From the NCBI GenBank assembly GCA_050730755.1, contig JBOHNR010000007.1:1-9497 (forward strand): a stretch of 9,497 nucleotides of DNA, read 5' to 3'. Every line of letters starts with the position of its first letter. Position 1 is the stretch's first letter. Below the pieces are notes generated by a model that made no database searches, had not been told where the DNA came from, and saw only the letters and a program-made list of their open reading frames with translations. Source of the stretch: CAVPPA01 sp050730755. Its GTDB lineage: Bacteria > Patescibacteriota > Saccharimonadia > Saccharimonadales > UBA4665. Positions 1 through 6,887 of the stretch are shown here, piece by piece. The translations under genes and the position numbers were made by a program.

Positions 1-1
1 T

Positions 2-1063
2 TTTTATAATGTTTCAATTATTGCCAGTATTTATCTTTTCAAGGGTAATATTGGTATTGTTGGCCTGGGTATCGGCGCTCTAGCTGGTGCTCTTCTTCAG
101 TTATCGATTGTGTTACTTGGAATGCCCCGTTTGCGTTATCATTGGCATCCTAAAATTTTATGGAAAAGTGCTGACTTCCGTCTTATCCTGCGTCAATTGC
201 CACCTCGCTCGATGGATCAGGGCATTGATCAATTGGAGTCAATTGTCGAAACTCACTTCGCCCGGGCTCTCGGAACAGGCTTTATCAGTTACTACAATAA
301 TGCTTATATTATGAGTACAGCGCCAATCTTTCTGATTGGCACAGCCATATCGACAGCTGCCTTTCCAAGATTGAATATGCGCCTCAGTCAGGGTCGCCCG
401 GACTTATTTCGAAGCGATTTCCTACGAATTTTACGAGCTATGATCTGGATAGCTTTACCGGTTATTATTATCAGTTACTTTACCCGAGGTTATCTGGCTC
501 GCCTGATATATTCTAGAAATTCTCCAGAAATTGCTCTTATCTTTGGTTTCCTGGCGGGATCTATCTTCTTTGGCATACTTTATACCATTATTTCTCGTTG
601 GTTTTATGCCCAAAAAGACACCAAGACACCTTTGTTCGTCTCGATTTTCGCCATAGTCCTTGATGTTATCTTAGTTTCTATCTTAGCTCGGTCCAGTACA
701 TACGGTATTGCTGGGCTAGCTTTAACTCAATCGATTGTCTCAATGGCAGAGGTATTAATCCTTTTGGGTATAATGTTAATCCGCGATAGTCGTTTATTTG
801 ACCGGCAGTTCTGGGGAGGCTGTGCTCGAATATTGTCAGTCAGTGGCTTTAGCTTGATGACTGGCTATGTTATGATTTCGTTCCTGCCTCTTGGTGTCAA
901 CGATCGTGGTTTTATAACTCTAGGCGGTAAAGTATTTCTTATTGCCGCCGTTGTTATTTTGACCCATCTAGCTATTTCATATCTCTTTGGACTTGAAGAA
1001 GTCCAGCCGCTATTTAACCGCTTGAAAAAAGTTATAACTAAACCAGTTCAAATCGAGCTTTAG
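2..1063 (+). CDS. murJ: MurJ/MviN-type lipid II flippase, 5'-truncated by the window edge
   Basis: The frame is open from base 2, so the gene enters from upstream. The 353 visible residues are the C-terminal two thirds of a protein that is usually 500-550 aa. MurJ belongs to the MOP exporter superfamily and flips the peptidoglycan precursor lipid II across the inner membrane. The visible part is a series of hydrophobic spans joined by short basic loops. The MviN-like block is clear: a Gln/Asp-rich helix (SMDQGIDQLESIV), then FARALGTGFISYYNNAY, and a GTAISTAAFPRL stretch ending in the family's conserved 'xxPxL'. In my ungapped comparison with E. coli MurJ, the essential TM7 arginine (R270) falls on a non-arginine residue. 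The ATG at 110 is internal, not the start. It ends with TAG, 11 bases before lepA, so the two are probably cotranscribed. The family is confident; flippase activity is inferred from it. Confidence 0.88.
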   Translation, partial: FYNVSIIASIYLFKGNIGIVGLGIGALAGALLQLSIVLLGMPRLRYHWHPKILWKSADFRLILRQLPPRSMDQGIDQLESIVETHFARALGTGFISYYNNAYIMSTAPIFLIGTAISTAAFPRLNMRLSQGRPDLFRSDFLRILRAMIWIALPVIIISYFTRGYLARLIYSRNSPEIALIFGFLAGSIFFGILYTIISRWFYAQKDTKTPLFVSIFAIVLDVILVSILARSSTYGIAGLALTQSIVSMAEVLILLGIMLIRDSRLFDRQFWGGCARILSVSGFSLMTGYVMISFLPLGVNDRGFITLGGKVFLIAAVVILTHLAISYLFGLEEVQPLFNRLKKVITKPVQIEL

Positions 1064-1074
1064 CAATAACCGGC

Positions 1075-2853
1075 ATGAACCAGCCCAACATTCGGAACTT
1101 CTGTATCATTGCCCACATCGATCACGGGAAGTCGACATTAGCTGATCGTTTATTAGAGCTGACTGGAACAGTTGAAATGCGCCACATGAAAGCCCAGTTG
1201 CTCGATAAGATGGATCTGGAACGCGAAAAAGGCATCACTATTAAACTAGCCCCCGTTCAGATGGAATACCGTAACTATGAACTAAATCTGATTGATACGC
1301 CCGGACACGTCGATTTTAGTTATGAAGTCTCACGTAGTTTAGCAGCTTGTGAAGGAGCCCTTCTGGTAGTTGATGCTACCCAAGGTATCCAAGCCCAGAC
1401 ACTATCTAATGTTTATATGGCTCTGGCCGCTAGTCTGACTCTAATACCGATTATCAATAAAATTGATCTGCCGGCGGCTGATATCGAGAATGTTCGGGCT
1501 GAGCTAGTTAGCTTGCTCGGTTGCAACCAAGCCGATGTTTTGCTTATTTCGGCTAAAACCGGTCAAGGCGTTGATCAAGTTTTAGAACGGATTGTCAGTG
1601 ACATCCCAGCACCGAAATCGCTAGCGCCAGAATCTGCCCGAGCCCTCATTTTTGACAGCTATTATGACGACTATCGGGGTGTCATTCTTTACGTCCGAGT
1701 TTTTGACGGCGCCATACATCAAAACGACCAACTGCAAATAATGGCCACTGGTGCGACTGGGCCCGCTTTGGAAGTTGGGGTACTGAAACCAGATATGACT
1801 CAGACTAAAGTCATAAATACCGGTGAGATAGGCTATATTGTGACCAACCTAAGGACGACTCGTGAAGCTAAGGTTGGCGATACGGTTACTCTATCCAAAA
1901 ACCCGGCTGCTAAACCCTTACCCGGCTATCAAGACGTAAAGCCCTTTGTTTATGCTGGTTTTTTCCCGGAAAGTAATGAGCACTATCTGGAACTTAAGGA
2001 GGCTATTGAAAAGTTATCATTAAGCGACTCAGCTCTTCAGTTTAGCCTGGAAAATTCGCTGGTCCTCGGCTTTGGTGTCCGGATCGGATTTCTGGGTCTG
2101 CTCCATATGGATATTGTCCGCGAAAGATTAGAACGGGAGTACGGACTTGAATTGGTTGTCACTAACCCATCAACCGACTATCATGTGCTGCTAACAAACG
2201 GCGAAAGATTGGATATCAAATCAGCAGCCGACTTACCGGATCCAGCAAAGATACAGGCAATCGGCGAGCCGTGGATAAAGGGCGAAATAGTAACGCCTGA
2301 GGTTTATGTTGGCGCTGTTATCCAGTTAATTGTGGGTAAGCGCGGCCTTCACAAAAATGTCAGTTACGTTGAGACTCGAGCCATTATTACTTTTGAGGCG
2401 CCACTGGCTAATCTACTGACCGACTTTTATGATCAGCTAAAAAGTCTGACCAGCGGTTATGGATCGTTTAGTTACGAACTGGACGATTACCGTATTTCTG
2501 ATCTAGTAAGAGTTGATTTTTACGTGGCCGGTGAAATGATCAGTGCTCTTAGTCTAATGGTTCACCGCACCGAAGCGCCAAAAGTCGGTCGGGAAGTAGT
2601 TGAAAAACTAAAAGAAGCTATACCCCGCCAAAACTTCCAGGTTAGTTTGCAGGCAGCAATCGGTGCCAAGTTTATTGCCAGGGAAGACATATCAGCCTAC
2701 CGCAAGGATGTTACCGGTTACCTCTACGGTGGTGACGTGTCGCGTAAGAAGAAGTTACTGGCCAAACAGGCCAAAGGTAAAAAACGGATGAAAAGATTCG
2801 GCAAAATCGACATTCCGACCGAAGCCCTGGCCATTATGTTGAATCGTGATTAG
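1075..2853 (+). CDS. lepA: Elongation factor 4 (LepA), ribosome-associated GTPase
   Basis: This 592-aa protein has the usual LepA length (about 600). LepA is a translational GTPase related to EF-G that acts on stalled or mistranslocated ribosomes and affects initiation or ribosome assembly. G1 is AHIDHGKST (residues 13-21), the G2 region is GITIK (53-57), G3 is DTPGH (74-78), G4 is NKID (128-131) and G5 is SAK (159-161). EF-G-like domain II, III and V segments follow. The LepA-specific C-terminal domain ends with the diagnostic YGGDVSRKKKLL...KQAKGKKRMK block (about 550-575) and IPTEA. All expected catalytic residues are present. After G2 the usual KAQ is KLAP, a small variation. The ATG at 1075 fits the N-terminus of homologues (NIRNFCIIAHIDHGK) although no Shine-Dalgarno precedes it. 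It lies 11 bases after murJ. Confidence 0.97.
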   Translation: MNQPNIRNFCIIAHIDHGKSTLADRLLELTGTVEMRHMKAQLLDKMDLEREKGITIKLAPVQMEYRNYELNLIDTPGHVDFSYEVSRSLAACEGALLVVDATQGIQAQTLSNVYMALAASLTLIPIINKIDLPAADIENVRAELVSLLGCNQADVLLISAKTGQGVDQVLERIVSDIPAPKSLAPESARALIFDSYYDDYRGVILYVRVFDGAIHQNDQLQIMATGATGPALEVGVLKPDMTQTKVINTGEIGYIVTNLRTTREAKVGDTVTLSKNPAAKPLPGYQDVKPFVYAGFFPESNEHYLELKEAIEKLSLSDSALQFSLENSLVLGFGVRIGFLGLLHMDIVRERLEREYGLELVVTNPSTDYHVLLTNGERLDIKSAADLPDPAKIQAIGEPWIKGEIVTPEVYVGAVIQLIVGKRGLHKNVSYVETRAIITFEAPLANLLTDFYDQLKSLTSGYGSFSYELDDYRISDLVRVDFYVAGEMISALSLMVHRTEAPKVGREVVEKLKEAIPRQNFQVSLQAAIGAKFIAREDISAYRKDVTGYLYGGDVSRKKKLLAKQAKGKKRMKRFGKIDIPTEALAIMLNRD

Positions 2854-2868
2854 TTATTCCCTAGAGAG

Positions 2869-2898
2869 TTGATCTCAGCCAGTTGCCTCTGGTACGCT
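2869..2898 (+). promoter_or_regulatory. Possible promoter of the guanylate-kinase-like gene
   Basis: TTGATC (2869-2874) lies 18 bases before TACGCT (2893-2898), which is preceded by TG as in an extended -10 (TGGTACGCT). The -10 ends 6 bases before ATG 2905, a spacing that would give a leaderless mRNA. The -10 itself is poor (3 of 6 consensus positions), so this is tentative. Readthrough from lepA is the simpler alternative. Confidence 0.25.
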
Positions 2899-2904
2899 AC
2901 ATAC

Positions 2905-3657
2905 ATGAATCAACTTGAGCATGCGGCTGAATTTCGTAGGGCACTTAATAACTATAAACTCTCTGACCCGACCCGAAAAATATTACAAGAAGTCAAACTA
3001 GCTCTTTTTGTTGCTCCCTCCGCCAGCGGCCGAAACACGATTATCCGGAAGCTTTTAAAAAGCGATCAATATTACTTTATTATTTCTGATACCACCCGCC
3101 AACCTCGCATCAATAACGGCGTACCAGAGGAAAATGGTCGCGAATACTGGTTTCGAAGCGAAGCAGAGATGTTGGAAGAAATTAAACAGAAGGAATTCTT
3201 AGAAGCAGCGGTGATTCATAACCAACAAGTTTCCGGAATTAGCGTTCGCGAACTAAAGAAAGCCGGACAGGATGGCCGGATTGCTATTACTGATGTTGAA
3301 GTCATCGGTGCCGCCAATATCCACCGGTTGAAGCCTGACGTCGTGATTATGTTCATGGTGCCGCCCAGTTTCGATATCTGGATTGAACGGATACACTCCC
3401 GTGGCCAAATGCCGCCCGATGAGGTACTACGTCGAATGGAAAGCGCCGAGAGGGAACTAGCCACAGCTTTAAAGAGTGATTATTACCGTTTGTTGCTAAA
3501 TGATACCGTTGAAGGCACAGCCGCCGAAGTCAATAGATTTCTAACAACTGGTTATTATGACCCGTTTAAAGAGCGATTGGTGCGTGATACGGCTCAGAAA
3601 CTTTATAAAGATGTTGAAGATTACCTCCAAGAGCACGCCCACAACCCGTTAGCCTAA
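2905..3657 (+). CDS. Guanylate-kinase-like protein with degenerate P-loop
   Basis: The 250-aa product has a guanylate kinase (GMP + ATP to GDP + ADP) fold signature. The GMP side is well kept: SDTTRQPR (61-68), ENGREYWF (76-83), KEFLEAA (96-102), and a lid-like SRG...VLRRM segment (165-178) with arginines where GMK has them. The ATP side is not. The Walker A reads APSASGRNT (37-45), where typical GMK has GPSGxGKxT, so the catalytic lysine position is Arg and two glycines are Ala. The GMP-contacting YYGT motif is also changed (VSGIS, 109-113). There is an extension of about 33 residues before the first strand and a charged helical C-terminal tail (about 215-250), making it longer than the usual ~205 aa. 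I chose ATG 2905 because an in-frame TTG at 2869 would add an unsupported 12 residues. It may be a divergent kinase or a non-catalytic relative. Confidence 0.75.
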   Translation: MNQLEHAAEFRRALNNYKLSDPTRKILQEVKLALFVAPSASGRNTIIRKLLKSDQYYFIISDTTRQPRINNGVPEENGREYWFRSEAEMLEEIKQKEFLEAAVIHNQQVSGISVRELKKAGQDGRIAITDVEVIGAANIHRLKPDVVIMFMVPPSFDIWIERIHSRGQMPPDEVLRRMESAERELATALKSDYYRLLLNDTVEGTAAEVNRFLTTGYYDPFKERLVRDTAQKLYKDVEDYLQEHAHNPLA

Positions 3658-3684
3658 CTGGCACTCTTGACTAGCGAGTGCTAA
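3658..3684 (+). promoter_or_regulatory. CIRCE element 1 (HrcA operator) upstream of dnaK
   Basis: CTGGCACTC-N9-GAGTGCTAA matches the CIRCE consensus TTAGCACTC-N9-GAGTGCTAA. The right arm is perfect, the left arm matches 7 of 9, and the spacer is exactly 9. It starts on the base after the previous gene's stop. The dnaK -35 (TTGACT, 3667-3672) sits inside the spacer, so bound HrcA repressor would block RNA polymerase. Confidence 0.93.
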
Positions 3685-3695
3685 TTATTTATGCT
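3667..3695 (+). promoter_or_regulatory. dnaK promoter, sigma70/SigA type
   Basis: A -35 TTGACT (3667-3672), a 17-base spacer and a -10 TATGCT (3690-3695) form a housekeeping-type promoter. The -35 lies in the spacer of CIRCE 1 and the -10 lies between the two CIRCE copies. Transcription would start near 3702. Repression by HrcA, relieved by heat shock, is the expected control. Confidence 0.7.
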
Positions 3696-3704
3696 AAAAT
3701 TGTA

Positions 3705-3731
3705 TTAGCACTCTAATATAGTATTTGCTAA
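3705..3731 (+). promoter_or_regulatory. CIRCE-like element 2 (second HrcA half-site pair) upstream of dnaK
   Basis: A perfect left arm TTAGCACTC (3705-3713) is followed by exactly 9 bases and then ATTTGCTAA (3723-3731), which matches 6 of 9 positions of GAGTGCTAA including the whole TGCTAA core. It begins 47 bp after the start of CIRCE 1 and covers the expected transcription start and early leader of dnaK. The perfect arm is unlikely to be chance; the degenerate right arm makes function as a full operator less certain. Confidence 0.65.
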
Positions 3732-3748
3732 ACGAAAGGAATTACCTC

Positions 3749-5668
3749 ATGGGAAAAATTATCGGTATCGATTTAGGTACTACGAACTCGGCCATGGCCG
3801 TTATGCAAGCCGGTAAGCCAGATATTATTGCCAATTCTGAAGGTGGCCGGACAACTCCTAGCGTGGTAGCGGTTAATAAAAATGGCGAACGTCTAGTTGG
3901 TCAGGTGGCTCGTCGCCAACAGGTCACAAATTCAAAGAACACGATCTATGAAGTTAAGCGTCTGATTGGGCGCAAATGGGACGATCCCGAAGTCCAGCGT
4001 GATCTGAAACTCTTAGGCTACGAAATAGTTAAAAGTGGCAGTAGCGTTAAAGTTAAGATGGCCGATAAAGAATATAGCCCTGAAGAAATTAGCGCCATGA
4101 TACTTGGTAAACTCAAAACAGATGCTGAGAGCTTTTTAAGCGACAAAGTCACTGAAGCAGTTATTACCGTACCGGCTTATTTCGATGACAGTCAACGCCA
4201 GGCGACTAAGGATGCTGGTAAAATCTCCGGTCTTGAAGTGAGGCGGATTATCAACGAGCCAACTGCAGCTGCTCTAGCTTATGGTCTTGATAAAGAAAAA
4301 ACTGAAGAGAAGATTGCCGTCTATGATCTTGGTGGTGGTACCTTCGATATCTCGATACTTGAGTTAGGTGACGGCGTTTTTGAGGTCAAAGCGACCAACG
4401 GCGATACTCACCTTGGTGGTGCTGATTTTGACCGTAAGCTTGTTAACTACTTCGTTGAAGAGTTCAAAAAAGAGAGCGGCGTTGATATTTCTGACGATAA
4501 ATCGGCTATGCAAAGACTCCGTGATGAAGCCGAGAAAGCTAAGATTGAGCTTTCCGCGGCCCAGGAGGTTAACGTAAACTTGCCATTTCTAACGGCTGAT
4601 GCCAGTGGGCCGAAACACTTTGAACACAAGTTGACAAGGGCTAAATTGGAAAGCTTAGTTGGTGATTTGATTGATCAAACTACCGGGCCATGCGAAAAGG
4701 CTCTCAAAGATGCCAAACTTAAAGCTAGCGATATCAACTCGGTCGTTCTAGTTGGCGGCATGACTCGAATGCCGTCTGTTCAAGCCAAAGTTCAACAAAT
4801 CTTTGGTAAAGAACCGATGAAAGGTGTTAATCCTGACGAAGTTGTCGCTGTTGGCGCAGCCATCCAGGGTGGTGTGCTGCAAGGCGACGTCAAGGACGTT
4901 CTATTGCTTGACGTGACGCCGTTATCGCTGGGGATTGAAACGATGGGCGGAGTCATGACTAGGTTGATTGAGCGCAATACGACCATTCCGACCAGTAAAA
5001 GCGAAGTCTTTTCAACTGCCGCTGACAACCAACCGCAAGTCGAGATACATGTTTTACAAGGTGAACGAGAGATAGCCGAAGGCAACAAAAGTCTAGGCCG
5101 CTTTATCCTTGATGGCATTCCTTCAGCTCCCCGTGGCGTACCTCAAATTGAAGTAGCCTTTAATATTGATGCCAACGGTATTCTTAACGTAAGCGCTAAA
5201 GATAAAGGTACCTCTAAAGAGCAAAGTATCACTATTCAAGGATCAGGTAACTTAAATAAAGAAGAAGTTGAGAAAATGGCCAAAGAAGCCGAAGCTCACG
5301 CCGAGGAAGACAAACAGAAAAAAGAGACAGTTGAAGCTTCAAATCTACTTGATTCAGCGGTTTACCAGGCTGAAAAAATGAAATCAGACTACAAAGACAA
5401 ACTTACTAAAGAAGATGCCAAAACCTTAGAGGAAGCAATTGAGTCAGCTAAAAAAGTCATTAGTGAAGAAAAATCTGATAAAGTTGCCCTAGAAGCCGCC
5501 GCTAAAGAGTTAAACGACAAAATCATGCCAATTGGCGCTAAAATGTACGAATCCAGTAAGGCTGAAACAGCAACTGACAACCCGCCAACTGAAAATAGCG
5601 ACTCGAAGCCTACTGACGAACCGGTCGAGGGAGAAGTTGTTGACGACAAAGACGATAAAGAAAAGTAA
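3749..5668 (+). CDS. dnaK: Hsp70 chaperone DnaK
   Basis: This 639-aa cytoplasmic ATP-dependent chaperone is full length. The phosphate-1 motif GIDLGTTNS is at residues 6-14, followed by VPAYFDDSQRQATKDAG, NEPTAAALAYG, DLGGGTFDIS and VLVGGMTRMP. The interdomain linker DVLLLDVTPLSLGIE and the beta-sandwich substrate-binding domain come next, then a helical lid and an acidic disordered tail that ends with a lysine-rich variant of the usual EEVD-like end. The N-terminal lobe contains the insert typical of Gram-negative-style DnaK (around IGRKWDDPEVQRDLKLLGYE), which Firmicutes and Actinobacteria proteins lack. I chose ATG 3749 because AAAGGA (3735-3740) lies 8 bases upstream and the protein then begins MGKIIGIDLG; an upstream in-frame TTG at 3725 is rejected. 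It sits under a double CIRCE and before dnaJ, with no grpE in the window. Confidence 0.98.
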   Translation: MGKIIGIDLGTTNSAMAVMQAGKPDIIANSEGGRTTPSVVAVNKNGERLVGQVARRQQVTNSKNTIYEVKRLIGRKWDDPEVQRDLKLLGYEIVKSGSSVKVKMADKEYSPEEISAMILGKLKTDAESFLSDKVTEAVITVPAYFDDSQRQATKDAGKISGLEVRRIINEPTAAALAYGLDKEKTEEKIAVYDLGGGTFDISILELGDGVFEVKATNGDTHLGGADFDRKLVNYFVEEFKKESGVDISDDKSAMQRLRDEAEKAKIELSAAQEVNVNLPFLTADASGPKHFEHKLTRAKLESLVGDLIDQTTGPCEKALKDAKLKASDINSVVLVGGMTRMPSVQAKVQQIFGKEPMKGVNPDEVVAVGAAIQGGVLQGDVKDVLLLDVTPLSLGIETMGGVMTRLIERNTTIPTSKSEVFSTAADNQPQVEIHVLQGEREIAEGNKSLGRFILDGIPSAPRGVPQIEVAFNIDANGILNVSAKDKGTSKEQSITIQGSGNLNKEEVEKMAKEAEAHAEEDKQKKETVEASNLLDSAVYQAEKMKSDYKDKLTKEDAKTLEEAIESAKKVISEEKSDKVALEAAAKELNDKIMPIGAKMYESSKAETATDNPPTENSDSKPTDEPVEGEVVDDKDDKEK

Positions 5669-5686
5669 AAGCGTCATTTAAAACTA

Positions 5687-5706
5687 CTCGGCTTTAGACA
5701 GCCGAG
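5687..5706 (+). terminator. Hairpin between dnaK and dnaJ, possible weak terminator or processing site
   Basis: CTCGGCT-TTAGAC-AGCCGAG gives a perfect 7-bp GC-rich stem with a 6-base loop. Flanking AAAC (5681-5684) and GTTT (5707-5710) could extend it past a 2-base bulge. Only three Ts follow, then the repeat GGTTTAAGGTTTAA, so strong Rho-independent termination is unlikely. Attenuation, or protection of the dnaK 3' end, fits better. Confidence 0.55.
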
Positions 5707-5721
5707 GTTTAAGGTTTAAAG

Positions 5722-5727
5722 TAGAAT
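5722..5727 (+). promoter_or_regulatory. -10-like TAGAAT immediately before dnaJ
   Basis: TAGAAT matches 5 of 6 positions of TATAAT and ends 7 bases before the dnaJ ATG, the spacing expected for a leaderless mRNA. dnaJ has no Shine-Dalgarno. There is no -35 at 16-18 bases; TAGACA (5695-5700) is 21 bases away. This is only a candidate, because AT-rich leaders produce such hexamers by chance. Confidence 0.3.
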
Positions 5728-5734
5728 TAAATAA

Positions 5735-6832
5735 ATGGCTAAACGAGATTACTACGAAGTTTTAGGTGTGAGTAAAAGTGCTAGTCCGGATGAGATAAAA
5801 AAATCATACCGTCGTTTAGCGACTCAACACCACCCGGATCGTGGTGGTAGTGAAGATAAGTTTAAAGAGGTTAATGAAGCCTACGAAGTTCTCAAAGATA
5901 CTGAAAAACGACGCCGTTATGATCAATTTGGTCATGCTGGCGTAGGCGGCGGCGCAGGCAATACCACCGGTTTTGGCGGTTTCGAATCTGGTCAAGAAAT
6001 GCACTTTGATTTTGGTGACCTGGGTCTAGGTGATATTTTCAGCAGTTTCTTTGGTGGAAGCTCGTCTCAACAGCATCGTACCAGACGAGGTCGTGATGTT
6101 GAGGCCGAGGTGGAAATTACTTTTGAGCAAGCTATTTTTGGTACTGAAACCGAATTAGGGATTAATCTGGAAGATGCCTGTGAACATTGTAAAGGTACAA
6201 CAGTTGAGCCCGGCTTTGATCTGAAAACTTGCGAACAATGTCATGGCAGCGGTCAAGTTGTCAATCTAACCCGAACGATCTTTGGTAATATCCAGCAGGC
6301 CACTATCTGTCCAAAATGTCATGGCGCCGGTAAAATCCCTGAGAAAGTCTGTAGTGTTTGTCGTGGCCGAGGTACCCAACCTAAAAAACAACGAATAACT
6401 CTAAAAATACCGGCCGGTATTGACGATGGAGCAACTATTCGTTTGCGAGAACATGGCGAGGCAATTGCTAATGGGCCAAAGGGTGACTTATACGTTAACA
6501 TCCACGTTAAACCACATAAAAAATTTACGCGCGAAGGGGACCTTATATTAAGCGAAGAGCACCTTGATATGGTCGAGGCAACTCTTGGCGCCACTATTAG
6601 CATAGCTACAGTCGACGGTAACGTTAAAATGAAAATTCCAGCCGGTACACAATCGGGTAGCGACTTTAAATTGTCCGATCACGGTGTTCCGGATTTACGA
6701 AATAAAACGCGGGGAGCTCAGATTGTCACAATTTTAGTCGATACTCCAACTAAACTGACGAAACAACAAAAAGAATTGTTAGAACAATTTATGGAGCCAG
6801 AGGCTAAAAAACGTCATCTGTTTTCCAGCTAG
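5735..6832 (+). CDS. dnaJ: Hsp40 co-chaperone DnaJ
   Basis: This 365-aa type I J-protein stimulates the ATPase of DnaK and delivers unfolded clients. The order is canonical: J domain (1-70) with HPD at 33-35, a Gly/Phe region (about 70-108, GFGGF and FFGG), a zinc-binding domain with four CxxC pairs (C149/C152, C166/C169, C192/C195, C206/C209), then the two C-terminal client-binding barrels and a dimerisation tail. Three zinc repeats have the full CxxCxGxG form. The first reads CEHCKGTT and lacks the last glycine, but all eight cysteines are present. The ATG at 5735 gives the standard MAKRDYYEVLGV start. No Shine-Dalgarno is visible, so expression is either by readthrough from dnaK or leaderless from the TAGAAT just upstream. 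It ends with TAG. Confidence 0.97.
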   Translation: MAKRDYYEVLGVSKSASPDEIKKSYRRLATQHHPDRGGSEDKFKEVNEAYEVLKDTEKRRRYDQFGHAGVGGGAGNTTGFGGFESGQEMHFDFGDLGLGDIFSSFFGGSSSQQHRTRRGRDVEAEVEITFEQAIFGTETELGINLEDACEHCKGTTVEPGFDLKTCEQCHGSGQVVNLTRTIFGNIQQATICPKCHGAGKIPEKVCSVCRGRGTQPKKQRITLKIPAGIDDGATIRLREHGEAIANGPKGDLYVNIHVKPHKKFTREGDLILSEEHLDMVEATLGATISIATVDGNVKMKIPAGTQSGSDFKLSDHGVPDLRNKTRGAQIVTILVDTPTKLTKQQKELLEQFMEPEAKKRHLFSS

Positions 6833-6846
6833 TTCACCTTGGGCGC

Positions 6847-6875
6847 TTGCAAAATGGCCTACTCAATTAGATAAT
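6847..6875 (+). promoter_or_regulatory. Promoter of the 37-codon membrane protein gene
   Basis: TTGCAA (6847-6852), a 17-base spacer, and GATAAT (6870-6875) make a good sigma70-type promoter just after dnaJ. Transcription should start near 6882, about 6 bases before ATG 6888, giving an almost leaderless message. Confidence 0.6.
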
Positions 6876-6887
6876 GACCACTAAACG

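Noticed and set aside
110..112. ATG 110 as the murJ start
   Set aside because: The frame is open and membrane-like from base 2, so this ATG is an internal Met of a truncated gene.
2869..2904. TTG start giving a 262-aa guanylate-kinase-like protein
   Set aside because: The added 12 residues match no family feature and there is no ribosome binding site; the TTG is more plausibly part of a -35 element. ATG 2905 is preferred.
3725..3748. TTG start giving a 647-aa DnaK
   Set aside because: AAAGGA lies between this TTG and ATG 3749 at ideal spacing for the ATG, the TTG overlaps the second CIRCE, and DnaK proteins start just before KIIGIDLGTT.
4792..5118. 108-aa minus-strand ORF within dnaK, and similar ORFs at 5389-5649, 6319-6603 and 8300-8572
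   Set aside because: They are complements of strongly conserved coding sequence, with no ribosome binding site and no recognisable protein features.
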